The translations under genes were made by a program, and so were the position numbers. A DNA stretch of 64,000 nucleotides from Nonomuraea soli. Its GTDB lineage: Bacteria > Actinomycetota > Actinomycetes > Streptosporangiales > Streptosporangiaceae. The stretch lies in NCBI RefSeq assembly GCF_013761175.1, contig NZ_JACDUR010000005.1, forward strand, positions 778,970-842,969, given 5' to 3'. The notes under the pieces are model-generated. The model saw nothing but the letters and a program-made list of their open reading frames with translations, did no database searches and was not told where the DNA came from. This document shows, one piece after another, positions 6,278 to 14,911 of the stretch (positions within the stretch are counted from its first letter, which is position 1; each line of letters begins with the position of its first letter).

Positions 6278-9142
6278 GTGCGGTTCGTGGTGCTTGGACC
6301 GGTGACGGTGTCGGTGTCGAAGGACGGGCGGCCGGCGGAGGGACTGGCGCCCCGGCAGCGGGCGGTGCTGGCCTATCTGCTGCTGCACGCCGGGACGGTG
6401 ATCAGCGCCGAGCGGCTGATCGGCGCGATGTGGGGCATGGCGGCGCCGGACACCGCACGCGCCCAGTTGCAGGCGTCGATCGCGGCGATCAGGAAGGTGC
6501 TGCGCGCGGAGGGGGCCGAAGGGCTGCTGGCGACCCGCGGCGGCGGGTATGCGATCGACCTGGAGGCCGGTCAGCTGGATCTGCACGAGTTCACCGGCCT
6601 GGTCACCACAGCTGCCGGGCTCGGCCCGGCGCAGGCGGCGGCGCAGATCCGGCGGGCGCTGGGGTTGTGGCAGGGCGAGGCGCTGGCCGACGTGAACGCC
6701 GATTTCGTCGCCCAGGCGCGCGTCAGGCTGGAGGAGCGACGGCTCGGCGCGGTGGAGCAGCTGGCGGAGCTAGGGCTGAAACTGGGTGGTCACAAGGCCG
6801 TGGCCGAGGAACTGGGCGCGCAGGTCGCCGCCTACCCGCTGCGCGAGCGGCTGGCCCGCCAGCTCATGCTGGCCCTGCACCGCTCCGGCCGTCAGAGCGA
6901 CGCCCTGGCCGTCGGCAGGACCTTCCGCGCCACGCTGGCCGACCAGCAGGGACTGGACCCCGGCCGCGAGTTCGAGCAGCTGGAGCAGTCGATCCTGCGC
7001 GACGACCCGTCCCTGGCCCCGCCCGCCGAGCCAGCCGCCGAACCCGAAACCGCCGCCCAGGCGCGGCCGCTGTCGTTCCTGCCCTTCGACATCCCCGACT
7101 TCGCGGGACGTGCCGGCGAGCTGGACCGGCTCGCCGACTCCTGGGCCAAAGGCAGCGCGGTGGTGACGATCTCGGCGATCGACGGCATGGCAGGGGTCGG
7201 CAAGACCACGCTGGCCGTACATGCCGCCCACCGGCTGGCCGGCCGGTTCCCCGACGGGCAGCTCTTCGTCGACCTGCACGCCCACACTCCCGGGCAGCCG
7301 CCCATCGAACCGGGCGCCGCGCTGGAAACCCTGCTGCGCCAGCTCGGACTACCCGCCGAGCGCATCCCGCTGTTACTCGCCGAACGCGCCGCGCTCTGGC
7401 GCGCCGAGCTGACCGACCGGCGTGCCGTCATCGTCCTCGACAACGCGGGCGACACCGAACAGGTGCGGCCCCTGCTGCCCGGCGCCACCCACAGCCTCAT
7501 GCTGATCACCAGCAGGCGTCGGCTGCTCGACCTGGACGGCGCCGACCTGCTGTCGCTGGAGGTGCTGCCCGCCGAGGACGCGATCGCGCTGTTCACCTCG
7601 ATCGTCGGCGAACGTGCGCAGGCGGAGCCGGTCGCCGCGCTGGACGTGCTGCACCTGTGCGGGATGCTGCCGCTCGCGGTGCGCATCGCCGCCGCCCGGC
7701 TGCGCCACCGGCCTCGCTGGAGCGTCGCCTACCTGGCCGCCCGGCTGCGCGACCAGCGCCGCAGGCTCAGCGAGCTGGCCACGACCGACCGGGGGGTCGC
7801 GGCGGCCTTCGCGCTGTCCTACGAGCAGCTCGGGGACGGCCAGCAGCGCATGTTCCGGCTGCTGGGGCTGCATCCGGGTGTCGATCTCGACGCTCACGCC
7901 GCCGCCGCGCTGGCCGATCTGCGCGTGGAGGAGGCTGAGGAACTGCTGGAGGGGCTGCTGGACGCGCACATGCTCGTTCAGACGGAGCCGGGACGGTACA
8001 CCTTTCACGACCTGCTGCGTGAATACGCCCGGGGCATCGTCGCCACCTCCGACCAGGCCCTCGCCCGGCTGGTCGAGCACTACCTCCACACCGCCGCCAC
8101 CGCGGTGGACCTGATCTACCCCCAGGAGCTCGACCCCAGGCCCGCTGTCCCCCGCCCCCACACCCCCGAGGTCCCGCTCGCCACCCCCGACCAGGCCCTC
8201 GCCTGGCTGGACGCGGAACGCGCCAACCTCCTGGCCATCAGCCACACCGCCGACGACAACCAGCTGTGCCTCCTGTCCGCGGTCCTGGACCCGTACCTCG
8301 ACAGCCGGGCCCATCACGCCGACGCGCTCGCCCTGCACACCCGCGCGGCCCGCGCGGCCAAGGCGCTCGGCGACAGGAACAGGGAGGCGCGTGCCGTCGT
8401 CAGCCTGGGCTGGGCCCACCGCCGCCATGGCGACTTCCTGCCGGGCTACGAGATCACCCTGACCGCGCTGGCCCTGTACGGCGAGACAGGCCATCGGATC
8501 GGCGAGGCGCTGGCCCACAACGCCCTGGGGAACATCATCTTCCACACCTGGGACTTCGACCGCGCCACCGGGCACTACCAGCGCTACCTGGACCTGAGCC
8601 GCGAGCTCGGCCTGCTCCAGGGCCAGGCGGCCGCGCTGAACAACCTCGGCCTGATCCCGATGAACCGCAAGCAGTACGGCCTGGCCATGGACTACTTCGA
8701 GCAGGCGCTCGCCGTGCACCGGCAACTCGGCAACCGCCTCGGCCAGGCCAAGGCTCTGGGGAACATGGGATGGATGCAGCAGTACGCGGGCTCCTACGAG
8801 CGGGCCGTGGAGCTTCACCGGGAGTCGTTGGAGATCTTCCGCGAGCTCGGCTACCGCGACCACGAGATCAACGCGCTCAACGGGATCGGCGAATGCCGGC
8901 GGCTGGCCGGTGATCCCGGGGCGGCGGCGCGGATCCATCAGGAGGCGCTGGACCTCGCGCTGATCGCCGGAAACCGCGCCGAGCAGGCACGCGCCCGCGC
9001 GGGGCTGGCCTTCTCGCAGCGCGACCTCGGGCACCCGGGGGCGGCACGCGAGCAGGCCGAGCGGGCGTTGGAGCATTTCGCCGCGTGCGGGGATCCCGAG
9101 GCCGACGACATGAGAGCGCTGCTGGAGGAGCTCGGCCACTGA
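6278..9142 (+). CDS. AfsR/SARP-type regulator with NB-ARC and TPR domains
   Basis: A 954-residue regulator. An OmpR-like DNA-binding domain (residues 1-95) and a BTAD helical domain (about 100-245) form the SARP part. An NB-ARC ATPase follows, with Walker A GMAGVGKTT near residue 305 and Walker B AVIVLDN near 385, then C-terminal tetratricopeptide repeats from about 660 (several EQALAVHRQLGN-like units). AfsR-like proteins control secondary metabolism or nearby genes. The GTG giving MRFVVLGPVTVS is preferred because SARPs normally start with this strand and a G-rich site precedes it; an upstream TTG at 6227 is in frame. It is divergent from the AhpD-like gene. Confidence 0.88.
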   Translation: MRFVVLGPVTVSVSKDGRPAEGLAPRQRAVLAYLLLHAGTVISAERLIGAMWGMAAPDTARAQLQASIAAIRKVLRAEGAEGLLATRGGGYAIDLEAGQLDLHEFTGLVTTAAGLGPAQAAAQIRRALGLWQGEALADVNADFVAQARVRLEERRLGAVEQLAELGLKLGGHKAVAEELGAQVAAYPLRERLARQLMLALHRSGRQSDALAVGRTFRATLADQQGLDPGREFEQLEQSILRDDPSLAPPAEPAAEPETAAQARPLSFLPFDIPDFAGRAGELDRLADSWAKGSAVVTISAIDGMAGVGKTTLAVHAAHRLAGRFPDGQLFVDLHAHTPGQPPIEPGAALETLLRQLGLPAERIPLLLAERAALWRAELTDRRAVIVLDNAGDTEQVRPLLPGATHSLMLITSRRRLLDLDGADLLSLEVLPAEDAIALFTSIVGERAQAEPVAALDVLHLCGMLPLAVRIAAARLRHRPRWSVAYLAARLRDQRRRLSELATTDRGVAAAFALSYEQLGDGQQRMFRLLGLHPGVDLDAHAAAALADLRVEEAEELLEGLLDAHMLVQTEPGRYTFHDLLREYARGIVATSDQALARLVEHYLHTAATAVDLIYPQELDPRPAVPRPHTPEVPLATPDQALAWLDAERANLLAISHTADDNQLCLLSAVLDPYLDSRAHHADALALHTRAARAAKALGDRNREARAVVSLGWAHRRHGDFLPGYEITLTALALYGETGHRIGEALAHNALGNIIFHTWDFDRATGHYQRYLDLSRELGLLQGQAAALNNLGLIPMNRKQYGLAMDYFEQALAVHRQLGNRLGQAKALGNMGWMQQYAGSYERAVELHRESLEIFRELGYRDHEINALNGIGECRRLAGDPGAAARIHQEALDLALIAGNRAEQARARAGLAFSQRDLGHPGAAREQAERALEHFAACGDPEADDMRALLEELGH

Positions 9143-9152
9143 GCATCGGCCC

Positions 9153-9749
9153 TCAGGCCGAGGCTGCGCGCAGCCTCGCGTTCTCCGCCTCGAGTGCGGC
9201 GACCCGGTCCTGCAGGTGGGTGAGCGCGTGCTCGACGGCCTCGCGAGGGAACAGCTGGGGGATGTGCTGGGGGCAGTTCCAGTCGTGGCCCTCGACGTCG
9301 ATCAGTACGGCACGCTCCACCTTCGCCGCGTATCCGGCGACCGCCAGTTCCTGGTCGTCCTCCACCACCCGGGCGCGGCCGAGGATCTTCAGCCGCGTCC
9401 GGTTGGCGTAGTCCATCAGGAACAGCGACACCCGGTCGTCGTGGCCGAGGTTGCCGACGGAGATGTACTGGCGGTTGCCGCGGAAGTCGGCGAATCCGAG
9501 GGTGTGGTCGTCCAGCACGCGCAGGAAGCCGGGCGGGCCGCCGCGGTGCTGGATGTACGGCCAGCCGGTCTCGCTCACGGTGGCCAGGTAGAAGCTGTCG
9601 CGCTCGGCGACGAAGGCGCGCTCGTAGGCTCCCAGGCGGTCCGGCTCGGCGGGGCCGGCGAGCATGCGCCGGTAGGCGCGGTCACTGCCGTGGGCCTTCT
9701 GCTGGGCTCGGACGCCGTCGGTGAAGGCCAGCTGGGCGAAGCGGCTCAT
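9153..9749 (-). CDS. Pyridoxamine 5'-phosphate oxidase-like flavin-binding protein
   Basis: A 198-residue split-barrel protein of the PNPOx-like group: FVAERDSFYLATVSETGWPY then IQHRGGPPGFLRVLDD, followed by LGFADFRGNRQYISVGNL and DDRVSLFLMDY. This is the pattern of the HugZ/general-stress-like branch that binds FMN or F420. A short coiled-coil tail (LQDRVAALEAENARL) ends it. The start is placed at MSRFAQLAF because its ATG overlaps the stop of the upstream NTF2-like gene (ATGA), making the pair translationally coupled. Substrate unknown. Confidence 0.85.
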   Translation of the reverse strand: MSRFAQLAFTDGVRAQQKAHGSDRAYRRMLAGPAEPDRLGAYERAFVAERDSFYLATVSETGWPYIQHRGGPPGFLRVLDDHTLGFADFRGNRQYISVGNLGHDDRVSLFLMDYANRTRLKILGRARVVEDDQELAVAGYAAKVERAVLIDVEGHDWNCPQHIPQLFPREAVEHALTHLQDRVAALEAENARLRAASA

Positions 9750-10186
9750 GCGCGGGACCACCCTGTCGTACGGGATCCGAAGATCGTGCGATCACTCTCG
9801 TCGATGGGAACGTCGTTGATGCTGGCCTCGCGGCGGGCCATGAGCCCGTCCGGGGTGAACTCCCACAGCTCGTTGCCGTGCGAGCGCCACCACTGCCCGG
9901 ACTCGTCGTGCCACTCGTACTGGAAGCGGACCGCGATCCGGTCCTCGGTGTAGGCCCACAGCTGCTTGCGCAGCGCGTAGCCGTTCTCCTTGGCCCATTT
10001 GCGGGCCAGGAACTCCTTGATCTCCTCGCGGCCGGTGAAAAACTCGTCGCGGTTTCGCCAGACGGAGTCCGGGGTGTAGGCGAGGGCGACCCGTTCGGGG
10101 TCGCGGCTGTTCCAGGCGTCCTCGGCGAGCTGGACTTTCTGCGCGGCGGTCGCGGCGGTGAAGGGCGGCAGCGGGGGACGGGACAT
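9746..10186 (-). CDS. NTF2-like/DUF1348 family protein
   Basis: A 146-residue protein matching the DUF1348 branch of the SnoaL/NTF2 fold: AEDAWNSRDPERVALAYTPD then SVWRNRDEFFTGREEIKEFL, and VRFQYEWHDESGQWWRSHGN near the end. These single-domain proteins are cone-shaped barrels with a central pocket; enzymatic function is not established for the family. It is the first gene of a two-gene unit with the PNPOx-like protein, overlapping by ATGA, so the two probably act together. Confidence 0.85.
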   Translation of the reverse strand: MSRPPLPPFTAATAAQKVQLAEDAWNSRDPERVALAYTPDSVWRNRDEFFTGREEIKEFLARKWAKENGYALRKQLWAYTEDRIAVRFQYEWHDESGQWWRSHGNELWEFTPDGLMARREASINDVPIDESDRTIFGSRTTGWSRA

Positions 10187-10339
10187 GATCGTGCTCCTGT
10201 CGAGGTGGTGGCGCCGGTACGGCCCGCGCCGCTGGCGCGGGCGCGAGCCGTACCGGAGATCGGGCGGATCATCTAATGCATAGAAAGCCCATAAACCGTT
10301 AGATCGATTCCCGCTGTGGCGAGGAATTTTCGGGATCGT

Positions 10340-11203
10340 TCAGTTGAGCGTGCGGGCCAGGAAGTCACGGATGAGGCCGGCGATCTCCTCACCATGGGTC
10401 TCCAGAGCGAAGTGACCCGCGTCCAGCAGGTGGAGCTCGGCCTCCGGCAAGTCGCGCAGGAAGGCCTTGGCGCCGGCGGCGGCGAAGATCTCGTCGTTGC
10501 TGCCCCACGCGATGAGGACCGGCGGCCGGTGGGTGCGGAAGTACTCCTGGAAGGCGGGATAGCCGTCGAGGTTGTTCCTGTAGTCGTAGAAGAGCTGGAG
10601 CTGGATCTCCTTGTTGCCCGGCCGGTCGAGGTAGGCCTGGTCGAGAGTCCAGGTGTCGGGGCTGATCAGGCCGAGCCTGTCGGCGGGGACGCCGTGGGTG
10701 TACTGCCAGCGGGTGGCGTCGGCTTCGAGCAGCTTGCGTACGGCAGGCTCGTGGGTGACCCGGTCGGTGGCGTGCGCGAACAGCACCTCCCAGAAGGGCG
10801 TGAAGCCCTCCAGGTAGGCGTTGCCGCTCTGGGTGATGATCGCCGTGATCCGCTCGGGGTTGCGCGAGGCGATGCGCAGGCCGATCGGCGCGCCGTAATC
10901 CTGGATGTAGAGGGCGAAACGGCCGACGCCGAGCGTGTCGAGCAGTTCCAGGGTGAGCGCGGTGAGCGACTCGAAAGAGTAGTCGAACCCGGTGACGGGC
11001 GGCATCGCGGACTGGCCGAAGCCGAGGTGGTCGGGGGCGATGACGTGATAGTCGCCCGCCAGCGCCGGGATCAGGTTGCGGAACATGGCCGAGCTGGTCG
11101 GGAAGCCGTGCAGCAGGACGAGCGTGGGCTTGGAGGGGTCGCCCGCCTCGCGGTAGAAGATCTGCTGACCCTGGATCTCGAGGGTGTTGTGGGTGACGGT
11201 CAT
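10340..11203 (-). CDS. Alpha/beta hydrolase of the haloalkane dehalogenase/epoxide hydrolase type
   Basis: A 287-residue alpha/beta-hydrolase. The oxyanion loop is LLHGFPTS. The nucleophile is an aspartate (Asp102 in YIQDYGAPIG), not serine, which places it with haloalkane dehalogenases, epoxide hydrolases and fluoroacetate dehalogenase-like enzymes. The general base is a histidine in LLDAGHFALETH near residue 264, and the acid is probably the Asp in WGSNDEIF. Its ATG overlaps the stop of the upstream MFS gene by four bases, so transport and hydrolysis of one compound is a fair inference. The natural substrate is unknown. Confidence 0.88.
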   Translation of the reverse strand: MTVTHNTLEIQGQQIFYREAGDPSKPTLVLLHGFPTSSAMFRNLIPALAGDYHVIAPDHLGFGQSAMPPVTGFDYSFESLTALTLELLDTLGVGRFALYIQDYGAPIGLRIASRNPERITAIITQSGNAYLEGFTPFWEVLFAHATDRVTHEPAVRKLLEADATRWQYTHGVPADRLGLISPDTWTLDQAYLDRPGNKEIQLQLFYDYRNNLDGYPAFQEYFRTHRPPVLIAWGSNDEIFAAAGAKAFLRDLPEAELHLLDAGHFALETHGEEIAGLIRDFLARTLN

Positions 11204-12363
11204 GAGGTGAACACCGGCTTTCTGTCAGGAGTGAGGAGTACGGCAGCCGCGATGCTGAAGGCCAGGCCGAGCAAGAAGTAGCCGCGGTAGCCGCCGGTCA
11301 GGGAGTGGATCAGGGCCGCCACGCCGAGTCCCGACGCGGCGGCGAGCTGGTGGGTGACCCAGGCGGGGGCCAGGGTGCGGCCGATCCTCCCGGGCTCGAG
11401 CCCGCGGGACATGATCGCCATGGTCAGCGGGATCACCGGGAAGGAGGCGGCCCCGAACAGCACCGCCACGGCGACGAGCACCTCCTGGCCGGGGATGGAG
11501 ACGGCCAGGAGCAGGGCGAGCGCGCGCACGCCGTACAGGACGCGGAGCAGCGTCTCCGGACGGTGAGTGCGCAGCAGGCGGGCCACCACGGCGGAGGTGA
11601 GGCCCGCGGCGATGGCGACGACCGCGACCAGCCGGCCCGCGCCGACGACCGTCCAGCCGGTCTCCAGGGCGTGCCTGGGCAGCATGAGGACGACGACGTA
11701 CATGGTCGCCGCGTGGAGGCCGAACGACACCAGGACCTTCCCGCGCCCGGCCGCCGCCTCGCCGCCCGGCGAAGCGTTTCGCGGGGCGTTTCGCGGGGCC
11801 ACCGCGTCGCGGACCCGGTCAGGCGGGAGCATGAACCACAACACCGCCGTCACCACCAGGCTCAAGGCGCCCAGGATCGCGTAGGCGCCCCGGACCCCGA
11901 CCGGCTCGAACAGGGCGGTCGCCGCCCACGGAGCGAGCACCTGGCCCAGGTTGATGCCGATGGCGGCGCGGGCGAGCGCGGGCGAGGCCCGCGTGCCGTA
12001 CGACCGCGAGATCAGCGTGGTGATCGTCAAACTGGAGGAGGCGGCGAACCCGAGACCGCCCAGCACCATGTAGGTGACGACGAACTCCCAGGTCTGCCGG
12101 ACCACCGACAGGGCCAGGTAGCTGCCCGAGCTGAGGATCAGCCCCACGGCGAGCACCGCCCTGGCCCCCACCAGATCCAGCAGTCTCCCGATGCGCCACT
12201 GCACCAGGCCCGTGAGCGCGGTGCTCGCCGCCGCCGCCAGCGACAGCGCGGACGCGCCGATGCCGTAGGCGGACGCCGTGGGGGCGAAGAAGACGCCCAT
12301 GGAGAAGTTGAGGCCGAACGAGACCGTCATCGCCGCCAGCGCCACGTTCGCGGTGCGGCTCAT
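11200..12363 (-). CDS. MFS transporter coupled to an alpha/beta hydrolase
   Basis: A 387-residue major facilitator protein with about 12 hydrophobic helices and a polar middle loop around the RNAPRNASPGGEAAAGRGK stretch. The N-terminal half (FGLNFSMGVFFAPTASAYGI) is like monocarboxylate/oxalate-type or CynX-like MFS members. I start at MSRTANVALAAM, preceded by GGAGAAAGG; a longer in-frame start adds 29 charged residues that look non-coding. It ends in an ATGA overlap with the hydrolase gene. Substrate unknown. Confidence 0.82.
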   Translation of the reverse strand: MSRTANVALAAMTVSFGLNFSMGVFFAPTASAYGIGASALSLAAAASTALTGLVQWRIGRLLDLVGARAVLAVGLILSSGSYLALSVVRQTWEFVVTYMVLGGLGFAASSSLTITTLISRSYGTRASPALARAAIGINLGQVLAPWAATALFEPVGVRGAYAILGALSLVVTAVLWFMLPPDRVRDAVAPRNAPRNASPGGEAAAGRGKVLVSFGLHAATMYVVVLMLPRHALETGWTVVGAGRLVAVVAIAAGLTSAVVARLLRTHRPETLLRVLYGVRALALLLAVSIPGQEVLVAVAVLFGAASFPVIPLTMAIMSRGLEPGRIGRTLAPAWVTHQLAAASGLGVAALIHSLTGGYRGYFLLGLAFSIAAAVLLTPDRKPVFTS

Positions 12364-13162
12364 CGGATGCGCCTTTCTCCGGGCGCGTTCTCGGGCTTGA
12401 TCAGGAAAGGTCGGGACACGACGGCCCTCCGGTTGCTCATGGGTATCCACACGTTGCTGGTGGGGCGAGCCTTGTGTGGTGCGCCCCGCTTCGCTTCGTG
12501 AAGGAGCATCCGGGAGGGTCCTGATAGATTCCCCATGCGTTCGCCATGGAAGGCCCGATAGCGCCCCCGTGGCGGCGTCACCGCGGTTGGCAGCGCCCCC
12601 GTGCGGAGTGGGGCGAGAGCTGCCCCTGCAGCGGCGCCCGGCGAACGTCCGGGCCCCAGGTGCTCAGCGCACGGCGGGCACGTTCGAGAGCCGCCGCAAA
12701 GGAGCCGCGCACCCGCGACGCGCGAAGGCCAGGCGCAGCAGCGGGTGGGTGTGCCCCCAGAGCGGCGTACGCCGGCACCTTGTCGAGGTCGGGGCAGAAC
12801 ACGGCGACCTCGTGCTGCGTTCTTGGGTTGAGCTGGACGAGCGTCACCGTACCGCCGCCCACGAGCCCCGGCCACCGCGCGGCTGACCTCATGAACGCTT
12901 GGTGGACGTCATCTCGGATCTGCCAACGGATGCGCACGACCCAGGCACCCGTTCGCCCTTCTTCATGACGAGATCAACGACCTCGCTGAACACTTCCTAG
13001 ATCATTTCTGCTGGCCCCCCCACCCCTCCAACCACGGCAACGACACGGGGGACCCGGGGGCCGGCAGGCCCCCGGCTGGGGGTCTTGGGGGGCTGGGCCC
13101 CCCAAAGAAGGGGAGCCCGACCCCCCAGGCGCGAAGCGCCCGACAGGGGAGGCCCATGCCTT
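12364..13162. other. Roughly 0.8-kb gap without a convincing gene, between MFS and cimA
   Basis: Several GC-driven open frames cross this stretch on both strands, but none has a recognisable domain, a good ribosome site or the codon bias of its neighbours. The part next to 12364 presumably holds the MFS promoter. Around 12937-13011 a plus-strand frame reads RPRHPFALLHDEINDLAEHF, faintly like the first residues of Hsp20 proteins, and then breaks, so at most it is a relic. From 13050 on the region is filled with the GC hairpins listed as the cimA terminator. Confidence 0.5.
13054..13105 (-). terminator. Tandem GC hairpins after cimA
   Basis: Two perfect stems lie downstream of the cimA stop: CCGGGGGCC/GGCCCCCGG (13054-13062 with 13067-13075) and TTGGGGGG/CCCCCCAA (13085-13092 with 13098-13105). 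There is no strong T-run, which is common for actinomycete terminators. Confidence 0.6.
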
Positions 13163-14737
13163 TCAGGCGTCGCGCCCCGCCTTCAGCAGCCCGTACGTGA
13201 CCGCCTGCTCCAGCGCCTGCCAAGACGCCTCGATGATGTTCTCGGCCACCCCCACCGTGTCCCACTCGCTCGTCTCGTCGCTCGATGTGACGAGCACCCG
13301 CGTGATGGCGTCCGTGCCGTGGGTGCCCTCGAGGATGCGCACCTTGAAGTCGACCAGTTCCACCTTCGCCAGCTCCGGGTAGAGCTTCTCCAGCGCCAGC
13401 CGGACGGCGCGGTCGAGGGCGTTGACGGGGCCGTTGCCCTCGCCGGTGGCGACGATGCGCTCGCCCTTGGCGTGCAGTTTGACGGTGGCTTCCGAGACGA
13501 GTTCGCCGCCCTTGGTGCGTTCGACGATGACGCGCCACGACTCGACCTCGAAGTGGCGGCGGCGCTCTCCGTGGACGGTGTCGCGCAGCAGCAGTTCGAA
13601 GGAGGCGTCGGCGGCTTCGAAGGTGTAGCCCCTGGATTCGAGGTCCTTGACCCGGTCGACGAGTTCCTTGGTGGTTTCGGGGGTGAGCTCGTAGCCGAGC
13701 TCGCGGCCCTTCAGTTCGACCGATGCGCGTCCGGCCATGTCGGAGACGAGCATGCGCATGTCGTTGCCGACGAGTGCGGGGTCGATGTGCTGGTAGAGGT
13801 TGGGGTCGACCTTGATGGCGCTGGCGTGCAGGCCGGCCTTGTGGGCGAAGGCGGACATGCCGACGTAGGGCGCGTGGGAGTTGGGGGTGACGTTGGTGAC
13901 CTCGGTGATCGCGTGGGCGATGCGGGTCATGTCGGCCAGCGCGGAGGGAGGCACGAGGTCGAAGCCGCGCTTGAGTTGCAGGTTGGCGACGACGGTGAAG
14001 AGGTTGGCGTTGCCGGAACGCTCGCCGTACCCGTTGGCGCAGCCCTGGACGTGGGTGGCGCCGGCCTTGACGGCGGCCAGGGTGTTGGCGACGGCGCAGC
14101 CGGTGTCGTCGTGGCAGTGGATGCCGATGCGGGCGCTGGTGCCGGCGGCGGCGTGAACCACGTCGGCGAGCTCGTCGGGGAGCATGCCGCCGTTGGTGTC
14201 GCACAGGGCGATGACGTCGGCTCCGGCTTCGGCGGCAGCCAGGATGACCTCCAGCGCGTAGGCTGGGTTGGACTTGTAGCCGTCGAAGAAGTGCTCGGCA
14301 TCGAGGAAGACTCGCTGTCCCTCCGCACGAAGGTGAGAAACCGTGTCGCGGATCATCGCGAGGTTCTCCTGGAGAGTCGTACGGAGGGCCAGCTCCACGT
14401 GCCGGTCGTGACTCTTGGCGACAAGGGTCACGACCGGCGCGCCGGATTCGCGCAAGGCGGCTACCAACGGGTCGTCGGCTGCCTTCACACCGGCTCGGCG
14501 GGTCGCACCGAACGCGGCGAGTTGCGCGTGCTTCAGGTCCAGCTCTGTTTGAGCACGCCTGAAGAACTCTGTGTCCTTGGGGTTGGCGCCCGGCCAGCCC
14601 CCTTCGATGAAGCCGACGCCGATCCCGTCCAGGTGCCGCGCGATGGCGAGCTTGTCGGCGACAGTGAGGTTGAGCCCCTCCTGCTGAGCGCCGTCTCGCA
14701 GCGTGGTGTCGTAGACGTGGAAGCGGTCGTCGGCCAT
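13163..14737 (-). CDS. cimA: (R)-citramalate synthase
   Basis: The 524-residue product opens with FHVYDTTLRDGAQQEGLNL, the DTTLRDG(A/E)Q signature of the isopropylmalate/citramalate synthase TIM barrel, and carries IHCHDDTGCAVANT for metal binding. The C-terminal region (about 400-524) has the LeuA-type allosteric domain. The long form and the GGWPGANPKDTEFF segment match the CimA group, which condenses pyruvate and acetyl-CoA to citramalate and supplies 2-ketobutyrate for isoleucine independently of threonine. The start at MADDRFHV has AGGAG upstream. It stands behind a leader-peptide attenuator, so regulation by branched-chain amino acid supply is likely. Confidence 0.92.
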   Translation of the reverse strand: MADDRFHVYDTTLRDGAQQEGLNLTVADKLAIARHLDGIGVGFIEGGWPGANPKDTEFFRRAQTELDLKHAQLAAFGATRRAGVKAADDPLVAALRESGAPVVTLVAKSHDRHVELALRTTLQENLAMIRDTVSHLRAEGQRVFLDAEHFFDGYKSNPAYALEVILAAAEAGADVIALCDTNGGMLPDELADVVHAAAGTSARIGIHCHDDTGCAVANTLAAVKAGATHVQGCANGYGERSGNANLFTVVANLQLKRGFDLVPPSALADMTRIAHAITEVTNVTPNSHAPYVGMSAFAHKAGLHASAIKVDPNLYQHIDPALVGNDMRMLVSDMAGRASVELKGRELGYELTPETTKELVDRVKDLESRGYTFEAADASFELLLRDTVHGERRRHFEVESWRVIVERTKGGELVSEATVKLHAKGERIVATGEGNGPVNALDRAVRLALEKLYPELAKVELVDFKVRILEGTHGTDAITRVLVTSSDETSEWDTVGVAENIIEASWQALEQAVTYGLLKAGRDA

Positions 14738-14754
14738 CTGAAGTCTCCTGAAGC

Positions 14755-14822
14755 AAAGAAAAAGACCCCTCACGGACGTGAGAGGTCTGCGCGCTGGCGG
14801 TGTCCTTTGTCAGCCAGCGCGC
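14755..14822 (-). promoter_or_regulatory. Candidate transcription attenuator of cimA
   Basis: Read on the minus strand there are two consecutive hairpins. The first is GCGCGCTGGC/GCCAGCGCGC (14813-14822 with 14789-14798). The second is AGACCTCTCACG/CGTGAGGGGTCT (14777-14788 with 14763-14774), followed directly by TTTTTCTTT, a textbook intrinsic terminator lying in front of the gene rather than behind one. The stop codon of the leader peptide falls at the foot of the first hairpin. A GGTCTGC inside the leader could pair with GCAGACC of the terminator arm, a possible antiterminator. Confidence 0.8.
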
Positions 14823-14851
14823 CTGCCGATAATGAGCAGACCGTAGAACAT
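14810..14851 (-). CDS. Leader peptide MFYGLLIIGRRAG upstream of cimA
   Basis: A 13-codon frame with consecutive Leu-Leu-Ile-Ile codons ends at the base of the first attenuator hairpin. The composition and position are those of branched-chain amino acid leader peptides: scarcity of charged tRNA-Leu or tRNA-Ile would stall the ribosome on these codons and alter folding of the hairpins ahead of cimA. It is too short for ordinary gene calling. An AUG start is present, but I see no strong ribosome site, so the transcript may begin close to it. Confidence 0.75.
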   Translation of the reverse strand: MFYGLLIIGRRAG

Positions 14852-14896
14852 GGTGAAACCGAGTCTGCCACAGGCATTCAACATCTGGCACATGGA

Positions 14897-14911
14897 TCTC
14901 AGGATTCGAGA
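14897..14911 (-). promoter_or_regulatory. 15-bp dyad upstream of the cimA leader (shared operator candidate)
   Basis: TCTCAGGATTCGAGA, centred 53 bp upstream of the leader peptide start. The same 12-mer TCTCAGGATTCG recurs upstream of leuB, and a related dyad precedes the ilvB leader. It overlaps the last codons of the DsbA-like gene, so part of the sequence is also constrained by coding. Confidence 0.5.

Noticed and set aside
12578..12968. Open frames on both strands between the MFS gene and cimA
   Set aside because: No domain, no ribosome site and poor codon structure in any frame; treated as non-coding or decayed.
12937..13011. Hsp20-like stretch RPRHPFALLHDEINDLAEHF
   Set aside because: Only about 25 residues resemble the start of small heat-shock proteins, with no alpha-crystallin domain after it and a frame break before it; too little to call even a pseudogene.
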